Shown piece after piece: positions 15,389 to 22,944 of a stretch of 64,000 nt of DNA. Position numbers and translations under genes: made by a program. The stretch is from contig NZ_ATTH01000001.1 in NCBI RefSeq assembly GCF_000419585.1, forward strand, positions 2,457,001-2,521,000, read 5' to 3'. Origin of the DNA: Salisaeta longa DSM 21114. Its GTDB lineage: Bacteria; Bacteroidota; Rhodothermia; Rhodothermales; Salinibacteraceae. Position 1 is the stretch's first letter. The number at the start of each line of letters is the position of its first letter. Under the pieces are notes generated by a model. It was not told where the DNA came from, ran no database searches, and saw only the letters and a list, made by a program, of their open reading frames with translations.

Positions 15389-18300
15389 ATGCTTGACCGA
15401 ACGATTCAATGGGCCCTTTCGAACCGGCTCGTGACGCTCTTTGCGGCGGTGCTGCTCGTGGCCGGGGGCGGCTATGCAGCGCTCACGATGCCCGTGGACG
15501 TGTTTCCAGACCTTACGGCCCCAACGGTCACGGTGCTTACCGAAGCCCACGGTATGGCGCCTGAGGAGGTCGAGAAGCTTGTCACGTTCCCGGTAGAAAC
15601 GGCCGTAAATGGGTCATCGGGGGTGCGGCGGGTGCGGTCGAGTTCAGCGCAGGGGTATTCCATCGTCTGGGTCGAATTCGACTGGGGCACGGACATCTAC
15701 CAGGCGCGGCAGATTGTGAGCGAGAAGCTCCAACTGGTGAGCGCGCAGCTCCCCGACGATGTGGACCCGCCGGTGATGGCGCCCATCACCTCAATCATGG
15801 GCGAGATCTTGCTCGTCGGGCTCACGAGCGATGCGCACTCGATGATGCAGGTGCGCGCCGCGGCCGACGGCATCCTGCGGCGGCGCCTGCTCGCCATCGA
15901 CGGGGTGGCTCAGGTTATCCCGCTGGGCGGCGAAGTGAAGGAGTATCAGGTGCTCGCAAAGCCCGAAGCGATGCAGTCGCTGAACGTGTCCCTGTCGGAG
16001 GTGATGGATGCGGCAGCCGGTTCAAACGAGAACGCAGCGGGCGGCGTCTACCAGCAGGACGGCCGCGAGGTGCTCATCCGCGGCATGGGCCGGGTACGTG
16101 AGGTGCAGGACATCGCCCAGACCGTCGTTACGACGCGGGACGGCGCCCCCATTCTGCTTCGCGACGTAGCCGACGTTCAGATTGGCCCGAAGACGCCTCG
16201 GTTGGGCGCGGCGTCGGTGAACGGCGAGCCGGCCGTCGTCATCTCGATCCAGAAGCAGCCCGGTGCCAACACGCTGGAACTGACCGAACGGATTACGGCT
16301 GAGCTGGACCAGATCCAGCAGCAGCTTCCGGCTGGCATGACGATCAACCGCTCCATCTTTCAGCAGGCGGACTTCATCTCGCTGGCGATCGACAACGTCA
16401 TTGAGGCGCTGCGGGACGGGGCGCTTCTTGTCGTTCTCGTGCTGTTTCTCTTTCTGTGGAACGTGCGCACGACGGCGATCTCTGTCCTGGCGATTCCGCT
16501 TTCGCTTTCCGTGGCGATGCTGGTGATGTACGGTCTTGGCATCACGATCAACACGATGACCCTTGGCGGTCTGGCTATTGCCATCGGCGCGCTCGTCGAC
16601 GACGCGATCATCGATGTTGAGAATGTCTTCCGCAGGCTCAAGGAAAACGCCCAACGCCCGGAGAGCGAGCAACAGCACCCCCTCCGCGTGGTTTACGAGG
16701 CGTCGAAGGAGGTGCGGGGCCCCATCCTGAACGCGACCCTCATCATCAGCGTCGTCTTCGTTCCCCTCTTCTTTCTCTCCGGCGTTGAGGGGCGGCTCTT
16801 GCAGCCCCTGGGCCTTGCGTACATCGTCGCGATTCTGGCTTCGCTCGTCGTCGCCGTGACGGTGACGCCCGTGCTGTGCTACTACCTGCTCCCGAACGCC
16901 GCTACGGTGCAAGAAGGCGAAGACACGTGGATCGTGGGCCGCCTGCACAGCGCCTATCGAAAAACCCTGCGCGTCGTACTGGATCGATCGCGGATCGTGA
17001 TGGGGGCAGCAGCTATCTTACTTGTCGCGACGCTGGCTGTCTTCCCGTTTCTTGGGCGCGGCTTCCTGCCGGACTTTCAGGAGGGCACGCTCGTCATCAG
17101 CGCCGTCACCGCGCCGGGGACGGGGCTTAAGACCTCCAGCGAGATCGGCGATCAGATAGAAGAACGTCTGTTGGAGCACCCCGCCGTGCTATCGACCTCC
17201 CGGCGCACCGGACGCGCCGAACTAAGCGAGCACGCCCAGGGCTCGAACGCCTCGGAGATCGACGTCCGGCTCGACCTTTCCGAGATGGAGATGAGCGCGG
17301 TTATGGCCGACGTGCGCGCGTCGCTGGGGTCCATTCCGGGGACGAACATCACGATTGGTCAACCCATCGGCCACCGGATCGACCATATGCTTTCCGGCAC
17401 CCGAACGGCCATCGCGCTCAAGATCTTCGGTCCCGACCTTTATGAGCTACGGGACCTGGCCGAATCGGTGCGCGGTGCCGTAGAAGGCACGCCCGGCCTC
17501 GTGGACCTCTCGGTCGAGCAGCAGGCCGATGTGCCGCAGCTTCGCATCTATGCCCGGCGCCAACAGATGGCCACGTACGGCGTCACGCCCGGACGGCTCG
17601 GCCACGCTATTGAGGCGCTCATGGGCGGGGCGGTTGTCTCCGAGGTGCGCGAGGGCCAGCAAGTGTTCGACCTCGTCGTTCGGCTCGACTCTACCGCGCG
17701 CGCCGGGGCCCCGTCGATCCGTCGGGCGCTCATCGACGCGCCCACGGGCGCCAAGGTGCCCATGTCGCGACTGGCGCTCATCCAGTACGAACGCGGCCCC
17801 AACACGATTAGCCGCGAGGATGTGCAGCGCAAGATCGTCGTCTCGGCCAACGTCAGCGGGCGCGACGTGGGACGTGTGATCGGCAACATCCGCCAGCGCA
17901 TCGACGAGGGCGTCACGATGCCCGAGGGCTACTACATCGAATACGGCGGGCAATTCGAGAGCGCCCGGCGTGCTACGCGTACCATTTTGATCCTATCGAT
18001 CGTGGCCATCCTCGTCATCTTCCTTCTGCTCTATCAGGAGTTTGGAAGCAGCCGGGCGGCGCTCCTCGTCATGGTGAACCTGCCGCTGGCGCTCACCGGT
18101 GGCGTGGCGGCGCTGCTGCTCTTCCTGGGCGGGACACTCGACATTGCCGCGCTCGTCGGCTTTGTGACGCTCTTCGGCATTGCCGTGCGCAACGGCATCC
18201 TGCTCGTGAGCCATTACATCACGCTGCTGGGCGAAGGCCAATCGCTGCGGAAGGCCGTGGTGCAGGGGTCGATGGAGCGGCTCAACCCGATCCTCATGAC

Positions 18301-18511
18301 GGCGCTCACGGCCGGGCTCGCGCTCATCCCGCTGGCCCTTGGGGGCGGCGAGCCGGGCAAGGAGATTCAGACGCCGCTGGCTATTGTCGTCATCGGCGGG
18401 CTCATCACGTCGACCCTGCTCAACATGATTGTCGTTCCGGTGCTCTTCGAGCAGTTTGGGCGTCCCGAGACACTCACTGCGAAAGCTGCAGACGTGTTCT
18501 CTGCGACATGA
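15389..18511 (+). CDS. Heavy-metal RND efflux pump (CusA/CzcA family)
   Basis: The inner membrane proton-driven pump of the tripartite system, 1040 aa with 12 expected membrane spans in two blocks. Typical motifs are the N-terminal MPVDVFPDLTAPTVTVLTEA, the block-1 motif AIGALVDDAIIDVENVFRR with the proton-relay acidic residues, and FVTLFGIAVRNGILLVSHY in block 2. The family exports Cu, Ag, Co, Zn or Cd; substrate is uncertain, but the neighbours point to copper or silver. It is the last gene of the operon, followed by the left edge of the accessory island. Confidence 0.93.
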   Translation: MLDRTIQWALSNRLVTLFAAVLLVAGGGYAALTMPVDVFPDLTAPTVTVLTEAHGMAPEEVEKLVTFPVETAVNGSSGVRRVRSSSAQGYSIVWVEFDWGTDIYQARQIVSEKLQLVSAQLPDDVDPPVMAPITSIMGEILLVGLTSDAHSMMQVRAAADGILRRRLLAIDGVAQVIPLGGEVKEYQVLAKPEAMQSLNVSLSEVMDAAAGSNENAAGGVYQQDGREVLIRGMGRVREVQDIAQTVVTTRDGAPILLRDVADVQIGPKTPRLGAASVNGEPAVVISIQKQPGANTLELTERITAELDQIQQQLPAGMTINRSIFQQADFISLAIDNVIEALRDGALLVVLVLFLFLWNVRTTAISVLAIPLSLSVAMLVMYGLGITINTMTLGGLAIAIGALVDDAIIDVENVFRRLKENAQRPESEQQHPLRVVYEASKEVRGPILNATLIISVVFVPLFFLSGVEGRLLQPLGLAYIVAILASLVVAVTVTPVLCYYLLPNAATVQEGEDTWIVGRLHSAYRKTLRVVLDRSRIVMGAAAILLVATLAVFPFLGRGFLPDFQEGTLVISAVTAPGTGLKTSSEIGDQIEERLLEHPAVLSTSRRTGRAELSEHAQGSNASEIDVRLDLSEMEMSAVMADVRASLGSIPGTNITIGQPIGHRIDHMLSGTRTAIALKIFGPDLYELRDLAESVRGAVEGTPGLVDLSVEQQADVPQLRIYARRQQMATYGVTPGRLGHAIEALMGGAVVSEVREGQQVFDLVVRLDSTARAGAPSIRRALIDAPTGAKVPMSRLALIQYERGPNTISREDVQRKIVVSANVSGRDVGRVIGNIRQRIDEGVTMPEGYYIEYGGQFESARRATRTILILSIVAILVIFLLLYQEFGSSRAALLVMVNLPLALTGGVAALLLFLGGTLDIAALVGFVTLFGIAVRNGILLVSHYITLLGEGQSLRKAVVQGSMERLNPILMTALTAGLALIPLALGGGEPGKEIQTPLAIVVIGGLITSTLLNMIVVPVLFEQFGRPETLTAKAADVFSAT

Positions 18512-18535
18512 GCCGGTTGGCTGCTTAGGACCGAG

Positions 18536-18620
18536 TTACTCCGACAAGAGCGAGCGGGCCGAGTTGGCTACGACGCCCAGACTGCTCGCGGCCATCGCGA
18601 GGGCAACCGGGTAATGCAGG
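18536..18620 (-). pseudogene. Remnant of a second CopA-type ATPase 3' end
   Basis: Read on the minus strand this short stretch encodes the C-terminal end of a copper ATPase (LAMAASSLGVVANSARSLL then SE and a TAA stop). Bases 18548-18604 match 24758-24814, the end of the intact ATPase gene, at 55 of 57 positions by eye, and both differences are synonymous. Upstream similarity fades after VLHYP. It is therefore a relic of a related gene rather than a very recent copy, and it bounds the accessory island. Confidence 0.7.
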
Positions 18621-18718
18621 ACTGCCAGTTGTCTTGCGGCAACATCAGCGCGCACACGTGCGAGCTGCGGCGACTGTGCGCCCGGTGCACATCGTAAATT
18701 CCATGACGGCATACCGCC

Positions 18719-19159
18719 TCAGAGCATGTATATCCCGACCAGCTCAAAATTATGATCAAAGATTAGAAGCCCTTGTTTTCCACCAAAAGACTCGTCGGGA
18801 CGTTCGATGGGCGGGCGAAGCAAGGCTAAGTTGAAGTAGTACGGGCCTGCTTTGTAGAAGAAGTGTTCGATCCACGCGTTATTGCTGGTTCCCCCTGCCA
18901 ATTTCTGACAAACTACAGGATCACGTTCGTCACTCAGGAGACGAATTTTGCTCGGCGTTACCGAAATGCCAGCCGCCTGCCGCTCCTCAGTCCACGTCGA
19001 ATCGCTCAGGTAAGCCTCGACAATCGCTCGGGCGCTTTCACTGCTAGGTGGGCCGCCGTTGAGTGGTTGGGCAAGCGATAGAAAGGGCATTAAGAAAGAG
19101 GGAGGGAGAGAGCAATAAGTCCAATAATTCGAATGACCATTCGGCTTGATGGGAAGCAT
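18719..19159 (-). CDS. Secreted 140-aa paralogue family, member 1 (frameshifted signal)
   Basis: Member of an unrecognised family of which five copies lie in this island. Shared features seen here are the start of the mature part (ARAIVEAYLSDSTWTEERQAAGI), the Cys in RDPVVCQKL, FFYKAGPYYFNLALL and the C-terminal LIFDHNFELVG. The first 30 codons in this frame do not form a signal peptide, but one base out of frame an ATG at 19140 reads MVIRIIGLIALSLPLS; the two frames meet in a pyrimidine tract (CTCTCTCCCTCCCTCTTTC on the coding strand). Either an inactivating frameshift or slippage control is possible. A candidate immunity or cell-surface protein; function unknown. Confidence 0.55.
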   Translation of the reverse strand: MLPIKPNGHSNYWTYCSLPPSFLMPFLSLAQPLNGGPPSSESARAIVEAYLSDSTWTEERQAAGISVTPSKIRLLSDERDPVVCQKLAGGTSNNAWIEHFFYKAGPYYFNLALLRPPIERPDESFGGKQGLLIFDHNFELVGIYML

Positions 19160-19332
19160 TCAAACATAGAACTAAAGCAATTCAAAGTTGCTGTCCAAGA
19201 TTAGACGAGAGACTTATCGCTTCTTTTTATTATGCAAGAGGTGGCCATGAGGGTGATCACCAATGAGTGAGGCGGCTCTAGGGTAAAAATGAAACTGAAT
19301 ATTAGGCATACACTTTTGCTCCCGATTGGAGG

Positions 19333-19467
19333 CTATCCGCCGTAAGATTCAATTTTTTCCAGATTACTATTCAAGACGACTACGATAGATATTCCACTGA
19401 CGATTATCTGTGGGTCATCTGGCTGTTTGAGGAGAAGCGTAACAAAGTACCGGTCACCGGCCTTGGG
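19333..19467 (-). pseudogene. C-terminal fragment of a fifth paralogue
   Basis: Directly after the stop codon of the neighbouring family member, and in the same frame, 44 more codons encode a second copy of the family's C-terminal half: KAGDRYFVTLLLKQPDDP, then a variable stretch and VVLNSNLEKIESYGG before a TAG. It is most like the lipoprotein member at 19940-20389 (KQPDDPNIV). It looks like a leftover of recombination between paralogues. The remaining bases of the gap (19160-19332) show nothing recognisable. Confidence 0.65.
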
Positions 19468-19872
19468 CTACTTCACGTAGAACCGCAGGGCGTTTAGGTT
19501 CTCCCCCAGAACGATAAAGCCTGCCCCGCCGATATTGATGGTTCCGTCCGGCTGAGTTTCCCACTCGTAGACCACAAAGTAGTACGATCCCGCCTTGTAA
19601 AACGACCGATTCTGCTCATTAGGATCCTGAAATTTATCTGACAAAGACTGGCATACTTCGGGATCCTGGGCGTCACTCAGCACGCACGCACGGACCGCAC
19701 TCACGGTGATCCCTAAGTCCTGGCGCTCGCCGGCCCAGGCCGAATCGCCTAAAAAGGACTGAACGCGGTTAAGGGAGGACGCACTTGCGGAGGGACGGTA
19801 ATCTCCACGCTGGCCTGCTGCTGCCGTTGGATAAAGCAGGAAGGTCAGGCCCATCAAAAGTAGCGAGAACAT
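19468..19872 (-). CDS. Secreted 140-aa paralogue family, member 2
   Basis: A 134-aa exported protein: a signal peptide (FSLLLMGLTFLLYPTAAAGQ) and a mature domain with the family pattern VQSFLGDSAWAGERQDLGI, DAQDPEVCQSL, FYKAGSYYFVVYEW, FIVLGENLNALRFY. No database family comes to mind. Two Cys (one in the VRACVLSD segment, one in VCQSL) may form a disulfide. It is transcribed with the other island genes on the minus strand. Its position after toxin-like cassettes suggests periplasmic immunity, but there is no direct evidence. Confidence 0.7.
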   Translation of the reverse strand: MFSLLLMGLTFLLYPTAAAGQRGDYRPSASASSLNRVQSFLGDSAWAGERQDLGITVSAVRACVLSDAQDPEVCQSLSDKFQDPNEQNRSFYKAGSYYFVVYEWETQPDGTINIGGAGFIVLGENLNALRFYVK

Positions 19873-19939
19873 GTTTTGGCGGCCTTCAAATACACTCGTA
19901 GCATTGATTGTGCTCTATTCGGGTGCCCGTTGCAAGAGG

Positions 19940-20389
19940 CTATCCGGAATAGCCTTTAATAAAATTAAGGTTACTATCCAAAACATATATGAACGAGAGA
20001 CCTGATGCAACAATGTTTGGGTCGTCTGGCTGCTTGAGGATCTGGGTAGCAAAGTAAAAACTGCCTACTTTATAGTAGCTCACTGCATACTCATCCGTAA
20101 CATCGCCAAATTCGCCGTCGAGCTGGTGGCACGTACTCTCATCCTGGACCAGTTGAGTCTGCGCGGGCCTCAGTCCGGTCGTTCCTGTCTCCTGCCGTGC
20201 ATCCGACAAGGTTGGGTTGGTCAGGAAGTTTTCGACCATAGCGAAGGCACGTTGCGACCCGGCGGGGCAGGCGTCTTCAGATGACGGCTTGGAGGCGCCG
20301 GGGTTGGTATGAGCCTGCGTCGATCCACTGGTTGCGCAGGCGATCAAGCCGAGCGTTAAAGCCAAAAACAGCAAGGATGTACGTTTCAT
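19940..20389 (-). CDS. Secreted 140-aa paralogue family, member 3 (lipoprotein)
   Basis: A 149-aa lipoprotein: MKRTSLLFLALTLGLIAC gives a signal peptide with lipobox LIAC. The mature part has a Ser/Pro-rich linker, then the family pattern: VENFLTNPTLSDARQETGTT, VQDESTCHQL, YYKVGSFYFATQILKQPDDP and FIYVLDSNLNFIKGY. It starts just downstream of the orphan JAB-like cassette ending at 20439, with a 49-base gap. Together with that cassette it resembles a toxin/immunity pair in which the immunity partner would act in the periplasm or outer envelope. Confidence 0.75.
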   Translation of the reverse strand: MKRTSLLFLALTLGLIACATSGSTQAHTNPGASKPSSEDACPAGSQRAFAMVENFLTNPTLSDARQETGTTGLRPAQTQLVQDESTCHQLDGEFGDVTDEYAVSYYKVGSFYFATQILKQPDDPNIVASGLSFIYVLDSNLNFIKGYSG

Positions 20390-20438
20390 AATAGTTCAGC
20401 GTTATATGGAGCGTAAAAGACCTATCGCAGGCTGAAGA

Positions 20439-21070
20439 TCAATATCCGCAGCGGTTGTAGGTGGCATAGCCGTTCGTGCTATTCCCCTCGGCGGTGTAGA
20501 GGATGATCTTATCAGCATCGATAATGAGGCCCTTGTTGAGGTTCATCTGGACCAGTGCGGGTCGGTCATCAACACCTACTTCGTTTTCGTATCCAACGGG
20601 GATTGGCGTTTCACAGTAATCCTGCTGCTCGCCATTGGTGTATGGATGGGTGTGGACGTAGATTGTCCCGCGTGGAAGGTCGGAGGACGCTGTGAACTCA
20701 AGCTTGCAGGGCGTCGTATCGATGATCTGACTCGGCTGCAGGCGCTGGAAGGTAAAGCCGTCGTTGTAGCCGTTGGGCACGAGAAAGCCGCCTTGTTCGG
20801 CGCGGTTTCTTTCCGGTTGATTGAAGTTGGAGTCTTCCCAAAGCTGGTTGAGCGCACCTTGTGCCTCCAATGCTTCAAGAATAGCCTTGTGCTTTTCGTT
20901 AAGGATATCCGCATTGAAGCAGCTGCCTGCTTCGTCGCAGTAATCGGGCGGGTTGGCGGATTCACACGGCGGGATGGCGGTGTCCGGCGGGGCAGGGTCT
21001 ACCGGTCTGCCGCTAAGGTTGCACAGCTGCGTTGTGGGTTCCTAGGCACAAGGCGACGGGTCACTGCTCT
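20439..21070 (-). pseudogene. Orphan toxin-like cassette 1 with JAB/JAMM-like domain
   Basis: The long frame carries, in order, a copy of the linker of the island's lipoprotein gene (SDPSPCA, a TAG stop where the parent has CAG, then EPTTQLC and PVDPAPPD), a Cys-rich spacer (PPDYCDEAGSCF), a helix (EKHKAILEALEAQGALNQ) and a C-terminal domain with CKLEF, YVHTHPYTNG and GLIIDADKIILYTAEG. HTHP plus a later GVDD resembles the JAMM metallopeptidase motif seen in JAB-like toxins. There is no proper start codon after the TAG, so the piece looks like a silent C-terminal cassette that recombination could place behind the parent gene. Confidence 0.65.
20843..20990 (-). repeat. Cassette repeat, copy 1
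   Basis: About 148 bases that recur at 22004-22151 in the same orientation with only about five differences by eye. It encodes the Cys-rich spacer and the EALEAQGALNQ helix that precede both JAB-like domains. Such identity between otherwise divergent cassettes points to homologous recombination or gene conversion. Confidence 0.8.
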
Positions 21071-21109
21071 GGCGAACAGTAATCATGTTTTTCAAATCCA
21101 CCTAAGTGA

Positions 21110-21532
21110 TTACAAGCCGTACTTCTTTAGCTCGTTAAGCGAATCGTCCAGAACAATCAAGAATTCTACACCAAGTGCCATGGTGCCGTCGCTTGTTTTT
21201 TCAAAAGGCATCGCAACAAAGTAACGATCAGCTGCTCGATAATATACGACATCCCGAAGCTCAACGTCGAATTTCCCGTACGCGTTATTGAGAGCCTGAC
21301 AGGTAGATGGATCCTGAACCCGTTGGACATTGCTCGTATCGATATGGGTGGTTCCTGTCTCCTGACGATTGTCAGAAAACTGGTCCTTTATTAGGAAGGT
21401 TGTGACAAGCGATCTGGCGAAAGGATTTTTAGCTGGACAGTCCTGAGCATATGTCGAAACGCCACCGAGGATCAACATAAGTGCTGAAGCAACAAAAATT
21501 ATTTTTGTAATAAAACTATTGGATATAAACAT
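21110..21532 (-). CDS. Secreted 140-aa paralogue family, member 4
   Basis: A 140-aa exported protein with a signal peptide (IIFVASALMLILGGVSTYAQ) and the family pattern in the mature part: VTTFLIKDQFSDNRQETGTT, VQDPSTCQAL, VYYRAADRYFVAM and FLIVLDDSLNELKKY. The RQETGTT and STCxxL motifs are shared almost exactly with member 3. It follows the second orphan JAB-like cassette by 100 AT-rich bases, mirroring the cassette-plus-partner order seen for member 3. Putative periplasmic immunity protein; function not demonstrated. Confidence 0.75.
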   Translation of the reverse strand: MFISNSFITKIIFVASALMLILGGVSTYAQDCPAKNPFARSLVTTFLIKDQFSDNRQETGTTHIDTSNVQRVQDPSTCQALNNAYGKFDVELRDVVYYRAADRYFVAMPFEKTSDGTMALGVEFLIVLDDSLNELKKYGL

Positions 21533-21632
21533 GATTTTAAAAGTTTAAATAATTTTTACAATAAAAGTGCAAAAACAAAAACTTTTATATAATATTTTTA
21601 ATATCCGCAACGAGAATACTGAGTCGATGATT

Positions 21633-22241
21633 CTACTGTATCATTTTGGTCAAAAAAATAATGTTATTACCGTCAATCATTAGCCCTATGTTAAATTCAA
21701 ATTCTAAAAGAGTGTTTATGTCAAATTTAGATATTGTGCCGTCATACTCAAAAGTTACTTGAGGGCCTGTAGGGTTAAGTGGATTTGAAGGGCAAGTTAT
21801 CATGTCACTAATATCAGATGGATGTGTATGGAGGAAGCCAACGGCATTCTCGGGAGGCTCGGTATTTGGAGCGAACAGTATCGCACAAGTTGTCTGGGTT
21901 ACTGTACTTGGGTCTAGTTCACGCGTACTATACTCTCCATCCCTCTTTACAATCCATCGCCCACTCTCAATGTTGCCTCCTAAAGCCTGACTTCGTTGCC
22001 AGGGCTGGTTAAGCGCACCTTGTGCCTCCAATGCTTCAAGAATAGCCTTGTGCTTTTCGTTAGGGATATCCGCATGGAAGCAGCTGCCCGCTTCGTCGCA
22101 GTAATCGGGCGGGTTGGCGGATTCACACGGCGGGATGGTGGTGTCCGGCGGCGCGCACTCAGATCCCGGGGCGGGCTGCAGCTCCGTACAGGTTGTCTCG
22201 CCGTCCAGCCCTGCGTTATCCGAGGTGTTACCGTAGCCCCC
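21633..22241 (-). pseudogene. Orphan toxin-like cassette 2 with JAB/JAMM-like domain
   Basis: The frame is open from just after a TGA at 22242 and encodes a linker (NAGLDGETTCTEL, PAPGSECAPPDTTIPP), the Cys-rich spacer and EALEAQGALNQ helix shared with cassette 1, then a different C-terminal domain with CAILF, GFLHTHPSD, a SKFD quartet fitting the JAMM SxxD, and GLMIDGNNIIFL. No ATG precedes the domain; only TTG could start it. The C-terminal part is strikingly AT-rich compared with the linker and the surrounding genes, suggesting separate acquisition. Read as a displaced C-terminal toxin cassette. Confidence 0.65.
22004..22151 (-). repeat. Cassette repeat, copy 2
   Basis: Second copy of the ~148-base repeat at 20843-20990, same orientation, encoding the spacer and helix before the second JAB-like domain. 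The downstream domain sequences differ strongly, so the repeat marks the junction of conserved linker and variable tip. Confidence 0.8.
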
Positions 22242-22286
22242 TCAGTTGTGTGGGCTCCTCAGTTGTGTGGGCTCCTCAGTTGTACA
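22241..22286. repeat. 17-base tandem repeat
   Basis: The unit CTCAGTTGTGTGGGCTC occurs twice in full (22241-22257, 22258-22274) and a third time in part. On the minus strand it lies inside the linker of cassette 2. Because 17 is not a multiple of three, copy number changes would shift the linker frame. Confidence 0.8.
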
Positions 22287-22343
22287 GTCGCGTATGTTCA
22301 CCCTGCGGTTTAGAAATTTCCCGGCAAATGGACAAACGGAAGC

Positions 22344-22925
22344 TTATGCCAACCAATATACGACGATTTCACTGTCTTCTAAGGCCGCTCTGTAGAATTG
22401 AAGAAGCGCCGGGAGAAGCTTCGCAGCGGCCTGCTCGCGCATCCACCGCTGCAAGACCTCACTAGCATAGCGGTCCTCACCCACCTCTAGGACGTGCTCG
22501 ACATTCCGCCGGAGGTCAACTTCAGTCATGAATCTAAGCTCATCAACAATCGCCTGGATATCCTCGGGAAGACTGTACCGAAACGGAAATACGTGTTTTG
22601 GCTTCCACCCAATACGTCGGGCACCATATACGGCCCAGAACCGAGGGTCTTCTGGTTCCTCATCTATGAATGTCTGGAGAAACCGGTGGTCATGAAGTCT
22701 TCCAGTGATTGCATCGAGGGAGTGTTTGTAAAATTTACTGAAGTTTAAGCTGTAAGGTGCTCTCTCGGGAAGCGCGCTGAGCCAGAACGTGTACGCATCT
22801 TCCATGCGCTTGAATTGTCCCCGTTTTAAATCCACGATATCCCGCCGTCCTGTCAGCAGGTCAACGCCCCAGGAAAGCGGAAGTCGAGGCGTAGACAAAT
22901 ACGTTCCCATGGTCTTTTGCTTCAA
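22344..22925 (-). CDS. Hypothetical 193-aa protein, candidate immunity partner
   Basis: Starts 19 bases after the stop of the nuclease-like lipoprotein gene and on the same strand, the usual place for an immunity gene. The protein has no signal peptide or membrane span, so it should be cytoplasmic, which fits a nuclease toxin acting inside the cell. It is rich in aromatic and charged residues (SLNFSKFYKHSLDAITGR, EEPEDPRFWAVYGARRIGW) and mostly helical near the C-terminus. I do not recognise the family. The immunity role is inferred from position. Confidence 0.65.
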   Translation of the reverse strand: MKQKTMGTYLSTPRLPLSWGVDLLTGRRDIVDLKRGQFKRMEDAYTFWLSALPERAPYSLNFSKFYKHSLDAITGRLHDHRFLQTFIDEEPEDPRFWAVYGARRIGWKPKHVFPFRYSLPEDIQAIVDELRFMTEVDLRRNVEHVLEVGEDRYASEVLQRWMREQAAAKLLPALLQFYRAALEDSEIVVYWLA

Positions 22926-22944
22926 ATATTGGATCTTAAAAATA

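Noticed and set aside
16022-16948. 308-aa minus-strand frame inside the RND pump gene
   Set aside because: Low-complexity Arg/Asp/His composition mirrors the codons of the real gene; no domain.
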